DNA from: Sphingobacterium athyrii
GTDB taxonomy: Bacteria; Bacteroidota; Bacteroidia; Sphingobacteriales; Sphingobacteriaceae
Assembly: GCF_003071065.1 (NCBI RefSeq)
Contig: NZ_QCXX01000005.1
Span: 248,001 to 312,000 of the forward strand
Direction of reading: 5' to 3'
Length of the DNA: 64,000 nucleotides
The position numbers and the translations under genes are program-made. Position 1 is the first letter of the stretch; the number at the start of each line of letters is the position of its first letter. The notes below the pieces were generated by a model. That model worked only from the letters and a program-made list of their open reading frames with translations, searched no databases and was not told the DNA's origin. Positions 17,833 through 26,661 of the stretch are shown here, piece after piece.

Positions 17833-18777
17833 ATGGAAAATAATTTGCGAAAATCAGATCAATTCAATGACCACAGCTACGGCCTCCATGCCAATTGGTA
17901 CAATACCCTCTATCCAGAAAAAGAACAAAAAATTAAGGTAATCAAATCCTTAAATAGCTACAATGGAAGTATCAACCATTGGTTACAGAACCTTTTTTTC
18001 AATTGTCTGAATCCTTTTACCAATAATAAAAATGCGAAATGGCTTACCCTTGGTGATGCTTATGGACATGACGCGCGATATCTGCTTGACCAGAATATTC
18101 AGGATGTAACCGCAAGTGATCTGGATGACAGTTTCCTGAAAGTTTCCCATGAAGAAGAATTTATCAAGGATTTCTCCGCCCAAAACGCTGAATCATTAAC
18201 GTTGGAAGATGAGAGCGTGGATTATATACTCTGTAAGGAAAGCTACCATCATTTTCCACGTCCTTACGCCGCGCTCTACGAAATGATCCGGGTAGCCAGA
18301 AAAGCTATTATAATTATTGAGCCACAGGATCCGATATCAAAAATGCCTTCCTTATTGTATTTGGCCAATTTACTGGGAAGAATCAACGACAGGACGATCA
18401 ATAAGATCTGGAAAAATAGGTTCTCCTATGAAAAGGTGGGAAATTTTGTCTACAAGGTTTCAGAACGGGAATTTGAAAAATTTGCTGCTGGCCTCAACCT
18501 TCCTATGATTGCAATAAAAAAAATCAACCCAAACTTTTGGTTTCCGGGCAGTGAACATATCAAAGCTGATAGAAAGGAGAAGGTTTTCAGGCGTATTCTT
18601 TTCAGAAAGAAAATACGTGATCTTTTTTCCAATTGGGGGGTATTGCCGAGCCAGACACTTTCCATTGCTGTCTTTAAGAATATGCCCGATGATTCCCTAA
18701 AGAAATCCCTTATCGAAGAAGGATACAGATTGGTCGAGATCCCGAAAAATCCACATATCCAAAAGTCATCGTACTAA
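17833..18777 (+). CDS. Class I SAM-dependent methyltransferase
   Basis: Predicted cytosolic methyltransferase of 314 residues with a Methyltransf_11-type core at about residues 60-160: motif I is degenerate (WLTLGDAYGHDARYLLD), the acidic loop is TASDLDD and motif II is VDYILCKESYHHFPRPYAALYEMIRVAR, here shortened. The C-terminal 130 residues are basic and unassigned. The target molecule is unknown. The gene lies alone between gene remnants, 215 bp after the sigma fragment; the protein has no signal peptide. The start at 17833 is supported by the abrupt beginning of the frame and an A-rich upstream context. Confidence 0.78.
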   Translation: MENNLRKSDQFNDHSYGLHANWYNTLYPEKEQKIKVIKSLNSYNGSINHWLQNLFFNCLNPFTNNKNAKWLTLGDAYGHDARYLLDQNIQDVTASDLDDSFLKVSHEEEFIKDFSAQNAESLTLEDESVDYILCKESYHHFPRPYAALYEMIRVARKAIIIIEPQDPISKMPSLLYLANLLGRINDRTINKIWKNRFSYEKVGNFVYKVSEREFEKFAAGLNLPMIAIKKINPNFWFPGSEHIKADRKEKVFRRILFRKKIRDLFSNWGVLPSQTLSIAVFKNMPDDSLKKSLIEEGYRLVEIPKNPHIQKSSY

Positions 18778-18796
18778 TCCCACAGCGAAAGCTGGT

Positions 18797-18960
18797 ATGA
18801 AAAATTATTCGATTACTTTTATTGTTCCTGATCTTTGTTTCCGCGAGTGCATGTAAAAAGGAGAAGATCATTTGCGGGCAATAGGACAAGTTGGTACAGA
18901 CCAGAATTAACCATCTGAACGCAGTCAGAAAGGAGTTTCTTTTCGGAGGAATTCAATTCT
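18797..18960 (+). pseudogene. Decayed lipoprotein gene start
   Basis: From ATG 18797 a 1- or 2-base shift in the A-run is needed to read a lipoprotein signal peptide, IIRLLLLFLIFVSASAC followed by KKEKIICGQ and a TAG stop; the same frame then continues open for about 55 nt (DKLVQTRINHLNAVRKEF) to a TGA. The lipobox-like SASAC and the run of hydrophobic residues suggest a degraded lipoprotein gene. This rests on reading short frames by eye. Confidence 0.33.
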
Positions 18961-19045
18961 GAGTTATTTTCTGCAGTTTAAATGAAATAGAACAAATGCT
19001 ATAGTATCGTTCTCGACGAGATTAAACCATTTTAATCGCATAAAA

Positions 19046-19072
19046 AAAAGCGACTCTTTTGAAGTCGCTTTT
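19046..19072 (-). terminator. Terminator of tRNA-Glu (first copy)
   Basis: Stem AAAAGCGACT with AGTCGCTTTT; on the minus strand it is followed by a T-run. It starts 3 nt after the tRNA 3' end. Confidence 0.8.
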
Positions 19073-19074
19073 CG

Positions 19075-19146
19075 TAGCCCGTAGGGGAATCGAACCCCTG
19101 TTTCAAGAATGAAAATCTTGCGTCCTAACCCCTAGACGAACGGGCC
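19075..19146 (-). tRNA. tRNA-Glu (anticodon UUC), copy 1
   Basis: On the minus strand the gene begins GGCCCGTTCGTCTAGGGG and folds as a cloverleaf: anticodon stem CAAGA/TCTTG with loop TTTTCAT (anticodon TTC), T-arm CAGGGGTTCGATTCCCCT. The acceptor stem has G1-U72 at its end. CCA is not encoded. The sequence is identical to the copy at 48472-48543. Confidence 0.95.
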
Positions 19147-19164
19147 GTTTTCTGTTTCGGTGTG

Positions 19165-19172
19165 CAAATATA
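19165..19172 (-). promoter_or_regulatory. -7 box of tRNA-Glu copy 1
   Basis: TATATTTG on the minus strand, 18 nt before the mature 5' end. The second tRNA-Glu copy has the same box. Confidence 0.55.
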
Positions 19173-19246
19173 GAAAGTTTTCTAAATCTGTCAAAATTTT
19201 ATCGGGATTTTTATTCATTTTTTTCTAAATAGATCGCAAAACCCTC

Positions 19247-19263
19247 TAAAATAGCTATATTTA
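19247..19263 (+). promoter_or_regulatory. Candidate promoter element of the GH20 gene
   Basis: TAAAATAGCTATATTTA ends 23 nt before the ATG; its right part TATATTTA resembles TAnnTTTG. The P-type ATPase gene has a 16/17 identical element (9031-9047) 25 nt before its start. Confidence 0.4.
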
Positions 19264-19286
19264 GACTCATTGAAAAAGTAACCAAC

Positions 19287-21803
19287 ATGACTAATTTAAA
19301 AAAAATTAAAAACCCACTACTCTATGCTGGCCTTGGCATGGCACTTTTGAGCCAAGCAGCATATGCTCAAAAATCGAGCTCAATTGCAGATCAGCTGCAA
19401 CTCACCTGGCAAGTCAAGGATGGCCAGAATATCCGTAAAAACCCTGTCTCAACAATCATTCTGAAAAATACGGGCAAAAGCGCAATACAGCTTAATGATT
19501 GGAGCCTCTGGTTTAATTTTATCCGATCTATTGATCCAGATAAAGTAGATAATAGATTTGCCATTGACCACAGGAATGGCGACCTATTTCAGGTTAGTTT
19601 TAAGAAAAACAATTTTTTATTAAATGCACAGGACACCATCCATATTGATTTTACAACAACCGGATTAGTCAATTATACCGACGGACCAATCGGTTTATAC
19701 ATAAAAAATAGCAAAACCGGGCTTTCAACAGATATTCGGAACTATACAGCAGTGAAAACCGCTCCTCAATCCGAGGCCGAAAAAAATAATTACTGGTCCT
19801 ATAAATATGACCTAAACCAACTTACCAAAGGGGTCGAAGCACAGCGCATTATCCCCCTACCGAGTCATATTAACATCAACGATAACACAAAATTTAATGT
19901 AGCGACCGGTACAAAAATATTTGTTGCCAGCGAATTTTCTTCAGAAGGGAATTTTCTGACAGATTTTCTGAACAAATACACGGGAATCAAGCTGTCCCCT
20001 TCCTCGGCAAAAGAGGATGGAATTGTTATCGTCAAAGCAAATGATCTAAAACCTGAATCCTATCGGTTAAATATTGATGCAAAGGGTATACACATAGAGG
20101 CATCGGATAAAGCAGGTGCATTTTATGCCATACAATCTTTAAAATCACTGATCAATCATCAACAATGGATTAAAACCACGAAATCAATTGCCTTACCACA
20201 CGCGAGCATAGAAGATAGCCCGCGCTATGGATACCGTGGTTTTATGCTGGATGCGGCCCGTAATTTTCATAGCAAGGCAGAAGTGCTACGTATTTTGGAT
20301 CTGATGGCGGCCTACAAATTGAATAAGTTCCATTTCCACTTTATCGACGACGAAGGTTGGCGACTGGAAATCCCTTCTCTGCCCGAACTAACCGCTGTAG
20401 GAGCAAACCGTACTGCTAATTTTGAGGATGGTAAAGGAATTCAACCTGCATACGGTTCTGGGGCAACGGCAAAAGCGCATCAATTCTACACCGTAGCTGA
20501 TTATATCGAAATCTTACAATATGCACAGGCAAGACATATTGACGTAATTCCTGAAGTCGAAACTCCGGGGCATGCCCGCGCGGCGATCAAAGCCATGCGT
20601 GCCCGGTATGCTCACTACACCAAAGCGGGTGACAAACAGAAAGCTGAAGAGTTTCTATTGGATGATGCAGACGACAAATCGGTTTATAACTCTGCGCAGA
20701 ACTGGAACGACAATGTGATGAACCCTGCCCTGCCTTCAACGTATCATTTCCTGAGCAAAGTAGTCGATGAAATCAAAGCTATCCATGAAAAAGCCGGAGT
20801 ACCGTTGAAAATGATCGATTTGGGAGGTGACGAAACACCGAGTGGTGTCTGGGAAAAATCACCCAAAATCCTTGCTTTCATGAAAGAGAATAATATCAGC
20901 AATGTCCTGGATGTATGGCCACTATACATTGCCAAAATAAATCAACTTGTCCAAAGTAAAGATCTGACTATGTCGGGATGGGAAGAGATGGGTATGCGTA
21001 ACAAAGGGAAAGGAATGGAAGTTAACGCTGAATTGGGTAAATCCGGCATCCATCTCAATGTATGGAATAACCTACCAGGACAGGGACAAGAAGATTTAGC
21101 TTACCGCTTAGCAAATGCAGGCTATAAAGTTGTGTATACAAGTGCGGCTAACAACTACCTGGATATGTCATGGGATCGTGATTTTGCGGATCCGGGTCAT
21201 AGCTGGGTGGGTACTGTAAACTTGAACAGAACCTATTCTTTCTCACCGGAAAACTTCTTCATCAACCTTCGTAAAGATGACACCGGAAAAGATCTCGTAA
21301 AAGAAGCTTATACCAACAAGGAGCAACTCACGGCTGAAGGAAAGAAAAACCTGCTCGGCATTAAGGGTGCACTCTGGGCAGAAAAAGTATCGACAGATCA
21401 ACGGCTTGAGGAGATGATATTCCCTCGGCTTATCGCCATTGCCGATCGTGCCTGGGCGCAGGAACAAGCTTGGGAAAAAGGCAATGCTTATGATGAAGCA
21501 ACCTATCGTAAGTCGTATACAGCTTTTATTAAGAAATTAGGCGAGGATGAATTGAAGAAACTGGATATTATTAATGGGGGCTATACCTATCGCCTTCCAA
21601 AACTTGGAATTAAAAAAGAGGGCAACCAGTTGTATATCAATACAGATTATCCCGGATTCAAAGTCTATTATACAGAGAATGGAAGCACGCCGACATTGAA
21701 GTCAAAAGAAGTAAATGGCACAATTCCTTTTCAAGTGGGCAAGAAATATCTATTCAAGGTCTTTGATGCCAAAGGTAGATCAGGAGACGTTATTGCATAT
21801 TAA
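19287..21803 (+). CDS. Beta-N-acetylhexosaminidase, GH20 (chitobiase-like)
   Basis: Exported glycosidase removing terminal GlcNAc/GalNAc, for example from chitobiose or peptidoglycan-derived glycans. Signal peptide at residues 1-27 (ending AAYAQ). Domain order resembles Serratia chitobiase: carbohydrate-binding CHB_HEX domain (about 32-165), GH20b alpha/beta domain (about 190-310), TIM-barrel catalytic domain (about 312-700) and a C-terminal CHB_HEX_C domain (about 765-838). The catalytic pair is Asp515-Glu516 in GGDETPSGVW, with the substrate-assisted mechanism of the family. Other marks are GYRGFMLDAARNF and DVIPEVETPGHARAA. 838 residues is usual. A NagB fusion gene 3 kb downstream fits GlcNAc use. 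It ends in a strong terminator. Confidence 0.95.
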   Translation: MTNLKKIKNPLLYAGLGMALLSQAAYAQKSSSIADQLQLTWQVKDGQNIRKNPVSTIILKNTGKSAIQLNDWSLWFNFIRSIDPDKVDNRFAIDHRNGDLFQVSFKKNNFLLNAQDTIHIDFTTTGLVNYTDGPIGLYIKNSKTGLSTDIRNYTAVKTAPQSEAEKNNYWSYKYDLNQLTKGVEAQRIIPLPSHININDNTKFNVATGTKIFVASEFSSEGNFLTDFLNKYTGIKLSPSSAKEDGIVIVKANDLKPESYRLNIDAKGIHIEASDKAGAFYAIQSLKSLINHQQWIKTTKSIALPHASIEDSPRYGYRGFMLDAARNFHSKAEVLRILDLMAAYKLNKFHFHFIDDEGWRLEIPSLPELTAVGANRTANFEDGKGIQPAYGSGATAKAHQFYTVADYIEILQYAQARHIDVIPEVETPGHARAAIKAMRARYAHYTKAGDKQKAEEFLLDDADDKSVYNSAQNWNDNVMNPALPSTYHFLSKVVDEIKAIHEKAGVPLKMIDLGGDETPSGVWEKSPKILAFMKENNISNVLDVWPLYIAKINQLVQSKDLTMSGWEEMGMRNKGKGMEVNAELGKSGIHLNVWNNLPGQGQEDLAYRLANAGYKVVYTSAANNYLDMSWDRDFADPGHSWVGTVNLNRTYSFSPENFFINLRKDDTGKDLVKEAYTNKEQLTAEGKKNLLGIKGALWAEKVSTDQRLEEMIFPRLIAIADRAWAQEQAWEKGNAYDEATYRKSYTAFIKKLGEDELKKLDIINGGYTYRLPKLGIKKEGNQLYINTDYPGFKVYYTENGSTPTLKSKEVNGTIPFQVGKKYLFKVFDAKGRSGDVIAY

Positions 21804-21897
21804 CAACTGAACTGGATTATTACAATAAAATAGTGATATCCGATGTACTTAAGCTCGTCGGTGAAATAGCACAGGCCAATAGCAATTCTAAAACTGA

Positions 21898-21936
21898 AAA
21901 AGGGGATGATTTCTATTCGAAATCATCCCCTTTTGT
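21898..21936. terminator. Bidirectional terminator between GH20 and TonB-receptor genes
   Basis: A perfect 16-bp stem (AAAAGGGGATGATTTC, 21898-21913, with 21919-21934) and 5-nt loop, with A/T runs on both sides, between two convergent genes. Confidence 0.88.
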
Positions 21937-21961
21937 GTATTAACAATTAAATGCTATCCGC

Positions 21962-24448
21962 TTAAAACTTATAGCTTAACGAAACAGCCGCATTTCTCGG
22001 GTCAATCTGATTGATAAAACCACCTCGGAAATACGAGTTCAAGCCAATCTCATTGGTGATATTGTTAACAAAAACTCTTGCATCAAACCTACGCCATTTG
22101 TACCCCACCTGTGCATTTAATGTTGTATAAGCTGGCATATTGAATGGTTCGGTTCCATAGTATTCACCATGACCATTGGGCGTCAAGCTATATTCGTTCA
22201 CTGGACGATCGCCTACATAATAAACTCCGGCACTCAAACTCAGATTTCTTAAGGCCCCTTGATTGAATACATATTGCACCCAGGCATTAGCTGTATGTTT
22301 TGGCGCATTCATGGGAGCAGAGCCATTTACGTAAGAAGGAGAATCTTCATATCTTGCATTGAGGTATGCATAACCCAGCATCACCGTTAGATTTTCCAAT
22401 ATACGACCATTTAATTCCGCTTCGATACCATCTCTTAAGAGCGAGCCCGCCTTGAAATAAAATGTTTCTTCAATAGAACTCCCAGGTTTATAGGCTTGAT
22501 TAGTCAAATTAGAGGTATAAATATGGAAGTACGTCAAATTGAACCGTAAACGATTTTCTAACCAATCTGACTTGATTCCACCTTCAAATTGCTCTGTTCG
22601 GGATGGGCCTGCAGTCGTACCGTCTTCTAAACGATTTGCAGCACTTCGGAGATTGGTTGAATTCGTATAGGATCCGAAAATGTTAAAGTTTTCAAACGGA
22701 GTAACAATAAATCCAGCCATTGGATTCCATGCGGATTCTTTTTTATTCCCGGTGGAAACAAAATCTTTCGTAATAATCTCCGAATATCTCAGACCTAAAA
22801 CAGCTTTAATATATTTATTGAATTCAATAACGTCCTGTGCCATAAAACCTATGCTCGAATAATATGAGCGCACACCTTCACCAGCGGTAAATTTTACCGT
22901 TTTTCCTTTTTGCTTAACCCCATTCTTGTCGATATACTCAACCGCCGACAAATCATTGGTCCAATCTCCCAATACATCTATCTGATCAATACCAACACCT
23001 TTTCTCTCATTAATATCGTATGAATCGATACCTTTCCCTGAAACAGTCGCTGTATAATTTGTAGTGGTAGCGTCGGCAATCCTATAGTCTACACCCGCTT
23101 GTACCAAATGTTTCACTCCGCCCGTGTAAAGATCCTTTCCGATCAAATCAAATTGAAAAGTCTTATTTTTATCATCCCGTGTATTTCTGCCGACATATCT
23201 ATTAAACGTATTAAACTTGAACTCTTTATCCTTAATTAAACCGACAGATGAAGATTGATTATCGACCTGATAAGACGATGTCGCAAATGACGCCCGTACA
23301 CTCCACCGATCAGTCAGTTCGTGATTGATCTGCCCCATAAAGCTCTTCATTTCGGTGTTATTATTATCCGAATTAAATCCAAGAAAACGATTATTGGGTA
23401 TTACATAAAGCGCATTAACTGATTGCGAAGTATCTCTATTTACTGCCGAATTGACCGGTGTGCGGTTATCATTAAAGTAATCTCCTTCTAAAGTGATCGT
23501 TGTTCTGTCTGTCGGTTTCCAAGCCAATGAGGGATTCAGATACACACGGTTGGCCGAAAGTCCTTTTCTGAAACTATCGCTTCTTTCATAGGCGCCGTCC
23601 ATACGAAAAGCAACGGTCTCCTTTTTATCCAACACAGTCTGAAAATCAAATGTCGGACGAAATTGCCCCCAGCTTCCTACGCGTACTCCAACTTCGCCAG
23701 CGTTGGTAAAATTAGGCGTTTTGGTCACCACATTGATCACCCCTCCGGCATTCCCAAGGTCAGTAATAACACCCTGTGTTACCGCTGCGGATCCTTTGAT
23801 CATCTGGATAGACTCTACCCCTTGCATGTCCACAACGCCGGAAGCGGTCTGAAACTGAGAATCCATACGTACTCCATTTTTCAAAACTGGCACACCTCTG
23901 AAACCCCGTGTAGATAGCGATTCTTTAACGCCGCCATATGAACCGAAAAGCGTAACACCCGGAATATTTCTTACAGCATCTGTCAACGTTAATATCCCCT
24001 GATCTTGAATTACTTTATTTGATATCACCGATATACTCTGAATCTGATCGGAAGGTTTTAAAGGCATACGGGTGATCATCTCAAGTCCCTTTGGCTTTTT
24101 ATTCCGCTCACCAAACACCTCCACTTCATCGATAGCCTGCTCATTGCTCACCAACACCACCGGTTTTATGACCACCTCACGGCTAGCGGAGCTAAATACA
24201 TAATCAACCGAAGTTGTTTGATATCCTAAATAGGTAAAACGGATTACCGCATTCTGATCGACACCTTGAAGTCTAAAATGACCTCTGTGATCTGTCCGTA
24301 CGGTTTTATCGCCAATTGAAACGGTTACTGAGCTTAATGGATTGTTGTTTGCATCAACAACCTTTCCTTTTACGATCCCTGAAGTTTGACCATATACAGC
24401 GCTTCCGATTAAAAATGTAGAGGCAAGAGCAAGTAAGTGTTTGTCCAT
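21962..24448 (-). CDS. TonB-dependent siderophore-type receptor
   Basis: Outer-membrane receptor of 828 residues. Signal peptide 1-20, then a carboxypeptidase-like regulatory (beta-sandwich) domain at about 24-105, a TonB-box-like stretch, the plug domain at about 120-245 (SVISNKVIQDQGILTLTDAV, VRNIPGVTLF, GVVDMQGVESIQMIKGSAAV, GNAGGVINVVTK) and a beta-barrel to the final SLSYKF. The PLKPSDQIQSISVI start of the plug and overall size match the FhuA/FpvA-like siderophore receptor group. The ligand is unknown, and no siderophore biosynthesis or Fe-ABC genes are adjacent. The promoter is bracketed by a 20-bp inverted repeat, pointing to repressor control. Confidence 0.93.
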   Translation of the reverse strand: MDKHLLALASTFLIGSAVYGQTSGIVKGKVVDANNNPLSSVTVSIGDKTVRTDHRGHFRLQGVDQNAVIRFTYLGYQTTSVDYVFSSASREVVIKPVVLVSNEQAIDEVEVFGERNKKPKGLEMITRMPLKPSDQIQSISVISNKVIQDQGILTLTDAVRNIPGVTLFGSYGGVKESLSTRGFRGVPVLKNGVRMDSQFQTASGVVDMQGVESIQMIKGSAAVTQGVITDLGNAGGVINVVTKTPNFTNAGEVGVRVGSWGQFRPTFDFQTVLDKKETVAFRMDGAYERSDSFRKGLSANRVYLNPSLAWKPTDRTTITLEGDYFNDNRTPVNSAVNRDTSQSVNALYVIPNNRFLGFNSDNNNTEMKSFMGQINHELTDRWSVRASFATSSYQVDNQSSSVGLIKDKEFKFNTFNRYVGRNTRDDKNKTFQFDLIGKDLYTGGVKHLVQAGVDYRIADATTTNYTATVSGKGIDSYDINERKGVGIDQIDVLGDWTNDLSAVEYIDKNGVKQKGKTVKFTAGEGVRSYYSSIGFMAQDVIEFNKYIKAVLGLRYSEIITKDFVSTGNKKESAWNPMAGFIVTPFENFNIFGSYTNSTNLRSAANRLEDGTTAGPSRTEQFEGGIKSDWLENRLRFNLTYFHIYTSNLTNQAYKPGSSIEETFYFKAGSLLRDGIEAELNGRILENLTVMLGYAYLNARYEDSPSYVNGSAPMNAPKHTANAWVQYVFNQGALRNLSLSAGVYYVGDRPVNEYSLTPNGHGEYYGTEPFNMPAYTTLNAQVGYKWRRFDARVFVNNITNEIGLNSYFRGGFINQIDPRNAAVSLSYKF

Positions 24449-24469
24449 GTTAATAATTTTGGGTAATTA

Positions 24470-24533
24470 TTTTTAATTATTCTAAATAACGAAGCAAAGA
24501 TATAAAAACTTGCTTATTTAGAATAATTAAAAA
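24470..24533 (-). promoter_or_regulatory. Palindromic operator-promoter of the TonB receptor
   Basis: A perfect 20-bp inverted repeat, TTTTTAATTATTCTAAATAA at 24470-24489 and its complement at 24514-24533, encloses 24 bp that contain the minus-strand -7 box TATCTTTG (24495-24502). Each arm holds its own smaller dyad, TTATT-TAG-AATAA. One arm covers the -35 side, the other the early transcript. The start codon is 46 nt from the box. A Fur-like iron repressor is the natural guess for a siderophore receptor, but this is inference. Confidence 0.65.
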
Positions 24534-24537
24534 TAAA

Positions 24538-24569
24538 AAAGCTCTGAACCATCTATGATTCAGAGCTTT
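24538..24569 (-). terminator. Terminator of the NagB fusion gene
   Basis: Stem AAAGCTCTGAA (24538-24548) with TTCAGAGCTTT (24559-24569), followed on the minus strand by a T-run. It lies 23 nt after the stop codon. Confidence 0.8.
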
Positions 24570-24591
24570 CCTAATATTAACTCAGATTATT

Positions 24592-26520
24592 TTAGTCAAA
24601 TTTCCATCGTACAAAAGCTTCTATCGCTTCGTAGTTAGCTAAACCTAATCTATCATATAATGACGCGGTATCACTCGTACGGTCTTCAGCACGCACCCAA
24701 AATTCACGTGGATCATCACCTGGGAATACAGGTAGATCTTTTTGGGATTGGTGTTTGAAGATCGCTAAACGCTTGCGATATACCTCTTGTGGGGATAATG
24801 GAACAGCCATTTCAATCTCATGGATTGGGTATTCATGCCATGCGCCTCTGTACAACCACAACCAACAGTCTTTTGTCCACTCGTCAGTTTTGCTCAATCT
24901 TTTCAAAGCTTCGAACAAAATATCGAAACATACTTTATGTGTACCATGTGGGTCGGCAAAATCTCCCGCTGCAAATACTTGGTGCGGTTTTACCTGACGC
25001 AACAATTCCATTGTTTGTTGAATATCATCTTCAAACGATACTTCCTTCGCAAATTTTTGTCTATCATAGAATGGAAGATCCTGGAAGTGAATATTTTCAT
25101 CTGGCAATCCGACTAAACGAGCTCCGGCAATGGCTTCTCCTTTACGGATCAATGCCTTTATTTTGCGAACAAGTTCGGTATCGATCTGATTTGGTTTTTT
25201 CGTTGCAAAGATTGCTCTTTCTTCATCATAAATCTGATTGATCTGAGCGGCCTCCGCTTTCGCACCGATTTGATTTGCCAGATCCTCCGCAAACTCCAGG
25301 TAACGTACTACATCATCATCCCATACAGCCGTATTACCACAAGTCTGATATGCAACATGCACATTGTGCCCTTGATCTGCCAAACGGATAAATGTTCCGC
25401 CCATGGAGATGACATCGTCATCTGGGTGTGGAGAAAATACAATCACATTCTTCTTAGCCGGATTGGCACGCTCCGGACGCTGTGAATCGTCTACATTAGG
25501 TTTACCTCCCGGCCATCCTGTAATCGTGTGCTGAAGTTCATTAAAAATACGGATATTGATGTTATAAGCAGGCCCGGTTTCAGTCACCAGTTTTGCCATG
25601 CCATGGGCATTATAGTCTTCGTCAGTAAGTTTCAAAATCGGCTTATTGATCTCTAAGGCCAACCAAACAACTGCCTTTTTAATCAAAGAAGGTGTCCAGG
25701 TAACATCTTCGGCTAACCATGGAAGATCAAAACGTGTCAGCAACGACGCTGCTGCCTCGTCCAAAATGAACTCGACATTATCCGACAGTTGAAGATATGT
25801 AGCCGGAATCTCTGCTGAAATCTCGCCTTCAACAGCTTTTTTGATGATCTCCGCTTTCGTTTCAGTCCATGCCATCAGAATGATCTCACGTGCTTTGAAA
25901 ATTGTACCCACCCCCATTGTAATGGCTTTTCTTGGCACATTTTCTTTTCCACCAAAAGCGCGAGAGGCATCACGACGTGTCAGATCATCTAAGGTTACAA
26001 TACGAGTACCGGAGTTGGGCGCAGAACCCGGTTCGTTAAAACCAATGTGTCCGGTACGACCAATACCTAGCAATTGAATATCTAAACCTCCAGCAGCTGT
26101 AATCTTTTGCTCGTATGCCTCACAAAATGCATTGACTTGATCAGGTGCCAGGGTACCATCAGGAATATTTACATTCGCCTTATCAATATCCACGTGATCG
26201 AACAAGTTTTTGTTCATAAAGGTCACATAGCTCTGATCGGCGTCAGGTTGCATGGGGTAATATTCGTCAAGATTGAAGGTAATCACGTTCTTAAAGCTTA
26301 AACCTTCTTCTTTGTGCAAGCGAATCAGTTCTTGATAGACCTTCACCGGTGTGGCACCAGTGGCAAGACCCAGAACAGCTTTTTCACCTTTCTCTTGCTT
26401 TGCACGAATAATGTCAGCAATACGATTTGCAACGTTTTTCGAAGCTGAATTTTGATCTGGATAGACGCTTACGGGGACTTTCTCGAAGCGTGTTTCTTCC
26501 AATAAATTTAATCTAGCCAT
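24592..26520 (-). CDS. nagB: Glucosamine-6-phosphate deaminase fused to PIG-L/LmbE-type deacetylase
   Basis: Cytosolic enzyme converting glucosamine-6-phosphate to fructose-6-phosphate and ammonia. The N-terminal NagB domain (about 1-280) shows LGLATGATPVKVYQEL and LLGIGRTGHIGFNEPGSAPN. The C-terminal part (about 355-640) is a PIG-L/LmbE-like zinc deacetylase domain with SPHPDDDVISMGGT (His365-Pro-Asp-Asp-Asp369), FADPHGTHKVCFD further on. This 640-residue fusion is known in Bacteroidota. The metal motif is kept, so the second domain may be active, possibly as the deacetylase step that supplies the substrate; that is inference, and no nagA is nearby. A TAAATTTG -7 box lies about 29 nt upstream. 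Confidence 0.93.
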   Translation of the reverse strand: MARLNLLEETRFEKVPVSVYPDQNSASKNVANRIADIIRAKQEKGEKAVLGLATGATPVKVYQELIRLHKEEGLSFKNVITFNLDEYYPMQPDADQSYVTFMNKNLFDHVDIDKANVNIPDGTLAPDQVNAFCEAYEQKITAAGGLDIQLLGIGRTGHIGFNEPGSAPNSGTRIVTLDDLTRRDASRAFGGKENVPRKAITMGVGTIFKAREIILMAWTETKAEIIKKAVEGEISAEIPATYLQLSDNVEFILDEAAASLLTRFDLPWLAEDVTWTPSLIKKAVVWLALEINKPILKLTDEDYNAHGMAKLVTETGPAYNINIRIFNELQHTITGWPGGKPNVDDSQRPERANPAKKNVIVFSPHPDDDVISMGGTFIRLADQGHNVHVAYQTCGNTAVWDDDVVRYLEFAEDLANQIGAKAEAAQINQIYDEERAIFATKKPNQIDTELVRKIKALIRKGEAIAGARLVGLPDENIHFQDLPFYDRQKFAKEVSFEDDIQQTMELLRQVKPHQVFAAGDFADPHGTHKVCFDILFEALKRLSKTDEWTKDCWLWLYRGAWHEYPIHEIEMAVPLSPQEVYRKRLAIFKHQSQKDLPVFPGDDPREFWVRAEDRTSDTASLYDRLGLANYEAIEAFVRWKFD

Positions 26521-26549
26521 TTTATGGATATATTGATAAACGTGAATTA

Positions 26550-26557
26550 CAAATTTA
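26550..26557 (-). promoter_or_regulatory. -7 box of the NagB fusion gene
   Basis: TAAATTTG on the minus strand, 29 nt before the ATG at 26520. Confidence 0.5.
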
Positions 26558-26661
26558 TGAAATTAGTGAGTTAAGTTGAAGTAAAATTTTAATAAAGTGC
26601 CCTGTTCTTAACAATATTTTAAATAAAACCTTTTAGCCCTAAATTTAGCATCTAAAACAGG

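Noticed and set aside
24470..24533. The 20-bp inverted repeat as a MITE or transposon end
   Set aside because: No target-site duplication and no second copy seen in the window; the -7 box between the arms fits an operator better.
24789..25241. 150-codon plus-strand frame opposite the NagB fusion
   Set aside because: It is a shadow of a well-supported gene; its composition has no domain-like pattern.
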